DNA of 64,000 nucleotides from Caprella mutica (taxonomy: Eukaryota; Arthropoda; Malacostraca; Amphipoda; Caprellidae): assembly GCA_947561585.1 (NCBI GenBank), contig CANNZV010002331.1, positions 79,452-143,451 of the forward strand. Direction: 5' to 3'. Of the stretch, positions 58,721 through 64,000 are shown one piece after another (position 1 is the first letter of the stretch; every line of letters begins with the position of its first letter). The position numbers and the translations under genes were made by a program. The notes under the pieces are model-generated. The model did no database searches, was not told where the DNA came from, and saw nothing but the letters and a program-made list of their open reading frames with translations.

Positions 58721-59966
58721 TATTAACAATAGAAGGATTGTTAATACGCTGAACTTGTATCTTTACTTAATCTTTCAATTTCTATAATTTGATAATCATT
58801 TAATCAGACATAATCTTTTTAATCTTGTACACTGTTCATTAGAAGGAAATGCTATTTAAATTTATGGTCATGTTATTCTCGCTAGGAGCTCGAATATAAT
58901 TATAAACGAATAGCTTTGATGTAAGCCGCTAATATAACTTGTAACTTCAGAACATAACTTTATAACTTGTAACCCAGAGCTATAACTTGTAATTCAGAAT
59001 ATAACTTTATAATTTGTACTAAGTTATATAACTTCATGAACTTTGTAAATCAGTTATACAACTTAGAATATTGAGTTCTTTTTCTATAGATAGAATTGAA
59101 ATTAATACTTAATTAATTTAAAAGGAATTAAGTAAGTATTTCAATTATCCTAATTGAAATACTTAATTAATAGTTAGGAACTTGTAACATTTCTGATCAT
59201 GTATAGGTTAAACAGGACTCTGAAATAGTATGCTTAAATTTGGATGTTTATTAGCAAATCAGGTTTCACTAAAATGAACTATTAGTAAATCTGATCGATC
59301 TATATGTTAATCGTATAGAAAGCCATTACCACTAGCGTGTTAAATTTGAATAATGCATTGTGTGTTATTTCTATCTGCAGTGAGTAGAAAAACATCTTTG
59401 AAAAGTACTATCAGTACCTTAACAGAAGTTTATTCACTCACTGGAAGGTTGGACTCTCCAGTTCACCCTTTAAATACCATTGGCACCTAACTAAAGTGTT
59501 CATAGTTCGCGTTAGTCTACCGAAAGATGGGTCTGTCCTGATCCTGGTAGAAACTTGGCTTCGCCGCCAAAAGGGAGTCTTGAGATGGCTACTCAAACCC
59601 TTGTTTATTTTAAACCCTTAAGTTTACTCAACCGCTAGTTTATTTAAAACTTGTGTTGTGTTATTTGAAGACTTGTGCGTAAGTCTTAGAACTCTGTACT
59701 ATTCGAACTTTAATATAAGTACACCCATTTAAAACTTCCTTGTGTTTAATTTACTTCCTAAAAACTTTTACCGTTTAGTCATTTGTCAGTTTACTAGAAT
59801 TCAATCAATTACCTCCATGTCTCTTCAAGTTAAGATAATACAAATAATTGTTAAAGAACCCGGAGACTTAATTTGCTCTATGGGATAAGTTTATTAACAA
59901 GCCTCATCTACTTAGAAAATAGGTGATAATTTACTATCAATCCCATAGGAAAAGGGCAATTTAATA
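58721..59966. mobile_element. 1,246-bp insertion in the integrase, probable solo LTR
   Basis: Flanked by a perfect 5-bp duplication GTGTA (58716-58720, 59967-59971). Integrase coding resumes in register on both sides. The ends are inverted TATTAA/TTAATA. No ORF. Length, 5-bp TSD and lack of coding fit a solo LTR of a BEL or gypsy element, although the usual TG/CA ends are absent. Confidence 0.75.
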
Positions 59967-60518
59967 GTGTAGCAGAAGCTGTAAATTCAGGGCCACCATC
60001 AGATAACAATTCGTCCCAAATACCAAATGTAGTGAAAACATCACTCAAACAGTTGATAAGTCCTGATGTACCATCCTGAGATTTGTAGATGATGGGCCAA
60101 TTAGAGTAGCGATCAACAATCACTAAATAACTAATGCCTTTGTATATAGAAGTAATCCGCGAAAATGCTTTGAAATGGGTAGACTTGAGCTACTGGAGGA
60201 ATTGGTGGTGCATTGGGCTGAGATGGTGCATTGCGATTGCATTGATTGCAATTATTTCGCATAGCGGTGATATCACAGGGATGTTAGGCCAAAAACAGAT
60301 GATTCAGCCCTTGATATCATAGATGAAACTCCTTGGTGCGCTGAATGTAGCGTTTTGAGAATTTCCTTGCGAAGTGAAAGAGGCATCAGTATGCGATCTT
60401 TGTAGACAATAACGCCATCTATGCAGAATAGATTTTCACGATAAGGGTAATACAATCTTAGGTGAAGAGGTAAAGACTGCCGTGATTCTGGAACTCTTTG
60501 TTCAATGTAGGCTGACAA
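59967..60518 (-). pseudogene. Gypsy integrase, N-terminal half
   Basis: 60518-60280 covers the zinc-binding region (LRKEILKTLHSAHQGVSSMI). After a break, 60123-59967 has the first two catalytic positions: VDRYSNWP (Asp) and LLSDGGPEFTA (Asp). It ends at the 1.25-kb insertion. Confidence 0.85.
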
Positions 60519-60688
60519 TTCATGTAACGAAGTGTCACTAGCAGTTGCTGTGCGGACGTTGTCTCATGTTACAGAACCAATGCCCTGGAGAGTACACAAA
60601 TCGTGTCTTCTTTCAATTTGTCTTCGAATATTGAATCTATTGTCACTGCGCTAGTACGAGAGTTTGCAAGAAAATTGGGTAGTTGGGG

Positions 60689-61150
60689 CTAGAAGGATGA
60701 TGACAATTTAGAAGCCACATCATCAGTTAAAATGGTTTTTGGGGGATGGATAGGTGCGGCAGGGCTTCTTGAGGTTGCATCTGCTGCCTTGTGCGTAGCT
60801 CCTGGTACATAAATGATATTAAATTTATATCGTAGTGTTTTCTCTTTGAGATTACGAAGGCGATTGTTAGGGATCTTGTCAAGGGATCTATCACTGAAGA
60901 TTTTCAGTAGAGACTTGTGATCTACAGCTAATGTTAAATTTGAGCAACCAAGGACAAAATACCTGCATTTATCGAGAACATCTGCAACAGCTAAGGCCTC
61001 TCCCTCGATTGGCGCATACCGGGATTCAGCTGAGTGTGTGAATCTGCTCCCCACGAGAGTAACCTTCCAGCCAGATTTACAACAGAAAGGGACATCTTTA
61101 GGGCAGTTGCAGTGTTTCTGGGAGAGCCAATAGCCAATGCCAGATTTCAA
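60689..61150 (-). pseudogene. Gypsy RNase H
   Basis: Contains AESRYAPIEGEALAVADVLD (catalytic Glu), AVDHKSLLKIFSDR (Asp) and HKAADATSR (Asp), followed by the linker to integrase. The preceding TDASxxG region falls in another frame. Confidence 0.85.
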
Positions 61151-61189
61151 CCAGTCTGTGGCTAAGCATGTGGGTTTATTCTTATCAAA

Positions 61190-62099
61190 ATAGTTACGAC
61201 TTTGAGTATTTCACAAATTATGAATTTCGTTGACTGTTCAAAAGCATCATTCAGTTCTGGAGTCCATGTAAATATTTCTTTAGGTTTAAGCAATCGACGG
61301 AAAGGTAGCATAGCGTTTGTCATTGCGAAAGCATTATGCATATGATACCTGATTCAAGAGACCAAAACATTATCTGATGTCAGTGATATTATGAGGAGTC
61401 CAGTGTGATAGTGAATCCAGCAAACTCGACAGAATCCTGTGAAAAACGAAATTTTTCCGGATTAAGTGTGGCACCATGCTTGCCACATACGTCCAACCAG
61501 TTGACTGACTGGAAGAAACTTTCTTCTAAGGTATCAGACCAGAGTAAAACATCATCAATACATTTAGTTTTATTTGTAATGTCAGCAATTATCTAATCAT
61601 AACGCCTAGAATACCCATCACCTGAGGCTATGTAGCCCTGAGGTGCTGAACAGTAACGGTACCTACCCCACGGTGTTATGAAGGTCGTGTAGTGCCTGTC
61701 TTCGTGTCTCAAAGGTACGCTGTGGTAGCCGTTCCAGGCATCAAACACAGTTTTCTTTTTACCTTGTGGGATGGAGCGGGCCTGATAGAAAGGAGACTGA
61801 GTATGATGAGTTTCCCTTGTGGCATGGGCATTCAGTGGCTGGAGATTGACTGTCCTACGTGGTGTACCATCTTTCTTGGCACAAACCACCATTCTGTGAC
61901 ACCAAGTGACTGGTTCGCCAATTGGAACTGGTTCCAGAATGCCAAGTTTTACATCACGGTCCAGCCCTGCTTTTTCCTGTATTTGCCAGTGAATAGGGAT
62001 AGGTATGGGTGTGTGATATGCAACTGGAGTGGCATTAGGGTTTATCATTAGCTGTAGTGGAGGCCCATCCATCATTGGTAGTATTTGATGCTCGCACAC
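61190..62099 (-). pseudogene. Gypsy reverse transcriptase
   Basis: 62099-61593 gives the fingers/palm part (VVCAKKDGTPRRTVNLQPLN, FDAWNGYHSVPL). After a frameshift the active-site CIDDVLLWSD lies near 61560, then KFRFSQDSVEFAGF near 61450. A few residues are atypical for the family, in line with decay. Confidence 0.88.
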
Positions 62100-62135
62100 A
62101 TTAAAAGTACTGAATTTGTAGTAATCTAGTAAAAA

Positions 62136-63017
62136 CTATTCTAGTTTGTCCTTGTTCTGATTAATTGCAGGGTATGGTAACTTGGTTGGAGGTGGAGGAG
62201 GGAGTTCACGTCTAGGACAGCTACAAAGTTCTTCTTGGCGAGTAGCTGTCACAATTGTGTTAGTTGTCTCCATAAAGGATGAGTCAGTCTCTCCAACAGT
62301 TGGGAAGTTATGGGATATGATTTTTAGGTCAGTACATGTTTCTCTGCTGAGAAATATTTTGTCACATGAGTCAGTTACGTAAGTTAATTGGCGGGTTCTT
62401 ACTTCCAGACCCACTTTATTAACTCCAGTGAAAGAAAGAATAACAGCTCCTAATATAGATATGCCTTGATTGTTTGCTGCATGCATTTTCATTTTGACAG
62501 GAATGAGATTAGATTTAGAGAAACCCAGCTTAGCCACAATATTTCTTCCAACCAAGCAACTTTGACAACCAGTATCAGCCATAACTGGCAACTTACATGT
62601 TTCGGGGTTGAAGTCAAGTTGAAATCCAAATGCTTGGAAATCCTCTTGGTTGGCTGTCACCTGAAGGTAAAGGTAAGGTTGTGGTTTAGAACTCTTTTTC
62701 TTCCATGTACAAGTGAGGTCATCGTAGAGGTGGTGGTCTATAGCTATTTTTCTTTTTACCGCTGATGGTAGATATGGCTGTGTTGTTAGTAATGGTACAA
62801 AGGTTCCAAATTTCAACGACAGATGATACCTCGGCAGGGGATTGTTCATTTGTGGCTGGTAGCTCTCCTCTGAGTATGCTCCTGCAAGATGTGGAGAAAT
62901 GATGCATCTTTTGACAGTGGTTGCATTTTTTGTTGAAAGCTTTACAAATTTCTTTTCTGATTGTGGCATTAGCTCTCCTCCAGTGACCTGATTTCCCACA
63001 GTATGAGCAGATGTCAT
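62136..63017 (-). pseudogene. Gypsy protease region and 5' part of pol
   Basis: The aspartic protease motif ADTGCQSCL lies near 62580-62550, with the GAVILSFTG strand downstream. The ORF overlaps the end of gag in another frame (62719-63017), the usual gag/pol frameshift layout. Long for a protease, so it includes a linker. Confidence 0.8.
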
Positions 63018-63858
63018 TTACATTATCTGTTGTTTGCTGCTGATGAGAATTCTGTTTGTAGCTATTGTCGTATGTATTGTGGCTCTGCTTATAGCTACTG
63101 CGAATAGCTTCCACACTTTGTGGGGCCATCAATCGAGTAACTGATCGCTTACCGACTTCTTTAGCTTCTACAAATTGGAGCACCTGTTCTAGTGTTATAG
63201 CTTGATTGATATAACCAAGTAGCACTAATTGTATACCAGGGTCCGCAATACCACATATTAGGGTATCTTTTAGAATTTCATCAGTGTAGTTTACATCAGT
63301 ATCACAGGAGGGACTAAGGCATTGTTTGGAAAATTTGCAAATTCCTGTCTGGCCTTTGAGTCTCGCACTAAATGAACGTATAGCCTCGTCTCGGTCCTGG
63401 TTCATATTGTGAAGTGCAGCTCTAGCCACCATTATGTTTTCTTCTCTAACAGCCAGTCTCCTGATGGCAATTAATACGTCGTTAACACTTTTGCTGAGTA
63501 GACTTCCACCACTAGAGTGTGTGAGGTCTCTGCGAAGTGGGTCGTCACAGCATATAAGTAACTGAATCAATTTTTCCTGCCCATCTATCCGAGTTGCTGC
63601 AACATAATCTTCCCGGCGAGTCAAAAAGTATGCCCATTCATCACTGGTGCCAGCTGATGAAAAGTTGGGTCATTTTACCTTTTCAACTTTTGCGTTCTTG
63701 GCAGAAGAAGTTGATCGAGTTCCGGAGTGTTGTGTAGAGTGAGTAGTGAGGATTGCAGCCACTAAAGTTTCACTTAGATCAGGGGTTTCATAATTATAGC
63801 CTTCAATCGGGCACAGGATAACGAGCATTTTGATGAATAGGGACGAAGTATTTCCCAT
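62719..63858 (-). pseudogene. Gypsy gag with CCHC-like zinc finger
   Basis: Starts at 63858 with MGNTSS, which fits an N-myristoylation site (Gly2, Ser6). One in-frame TGA near 63668 splits it. The capsid-like part covers TRREDYVAATRIDGQEKLIQ and later FSARLKGQTGICKFS. The zinc-knuckle region (CSYCGKSGHW, then CNHCQKMHHFSTSC) is at 63010-62880. Confidence 0.85.
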
Positions 63859-63882
63859 ATCATTGTGAATTGATAAATATCA

Positions 63883-64000
63883 TAAATAGGGATGTAAAAC
63901 CCATATGTGTATCACCTTTCTTTAATTATAACTGGTGCAATATGACAATGATATTTATCTGTAACATAAAATAGACATGAAATAATAGTGCGCAATTAGC
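63883..64000 (-). repeat. 5' LTR of the gypsy-like element, partial
   Basis: Matches 57336-57453 with about five differences in 118 bases; continues past the window edge. The few differences indicate a fairly recent insertion despite the frameshifts. Confidence 0.85.

Larger units (their letters stand above)
57336..64000 (-). mobile_element. Gypsy-like (Metaviridae) LTR retrotransposon, decayed
   Basis: Order on the minus strand: partial 5' LTR, gag with zinc knuckle, protease, RT, RNase H, integrase, 3' LTR. No env-like ORF. Stops and frameshifts lie in gag, RT, between RNase H and integrase, and in the integrase, plus a 1.25-kb insertion at 58721-59966. The 5' LTR continues beyond the window. 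Confidence 0.92.

Noticed and set aside
1..64000. tRNA or rRNA genes
   Set aside because: I saw no cloverleaf with A and B boxes and no rRNA-like conserved blocks on reading; a covariance-model scan would be decisive.

Overview
This is an AT-rich, intron-rich animal genome window. It has GT-AG introns, TA, TTAA, TTA and 8-bp target-site duplications, and almost no long ORFs outside transposons. An arthropod or related invertebrate is my best guess, but the sequence does not fix the lineage. Two host genes can be supported, and both are multi-exon. Everything else is repeats.

(1) 2934-21469, minus strand: a two-pore-domain potassium channel of the THIK (KCNK12/KCNK13) type. I rebuilt it exon by exon from conserved peptides and splice phases. 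It has 14 coding exons and about 645 codons, with filters TIGYG and TIGFG, an LKEDNARF-type lead into TM1, a WKPSVY segment before TM3 and a SLFNVISI TM4. It carries an unusually long Ser/Thr-rich N-terminal extension of about 229 residues. Its introns hold a large 43/29-bp minisatellite split by a Tc1/mariner element (13100-16215), a pogo-like element (3501-4804), mariner relics and an inverted-repeat structure (12010-12560).

(2) 35067-41836, plus strand: a three-exon gene for a 133-residue protein of no family I recognise. There is also a candidate alternative terminal exon (38309-38356) whose peptide start resembles that of the normal exon 2.

(3) 22-34 kb and 44-57 kb: a dense patchwork of DNA transposons. 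It includes a pogo element with a CENP-B/psq-type HTH relic, hAT MITEs, a deleted hAT with BED-like and C-terminal dimerisation relics, a mariner interrupted by a TTAA foldback MITE, a Harbinger-type MITE, and three large inverted repeats (23793-24582, 47030-48215, 54714-56640). Several families have ends made of iterated 13-25-bp motifs. A truncated copia-like retroelement lies at 48670-50085. A decayed P-element/THAP9-like transposase lies at 50830-54556, and a hAT element (51458-52562, 8-bp TSD) has landed in it. That hAT carries the same 32-bp satellite that fills bases 1-967.

(4) 57336-64000, minus strand: a decayed gypsy-like LTR retrotransposon (gag, protease, RT, RNase H, integrase). 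Its integrase is interrupted by a 1,246-bp insertion flanked by a perfect 5-bp duplication, probably a solo LTR. The second LTR runs off the window.
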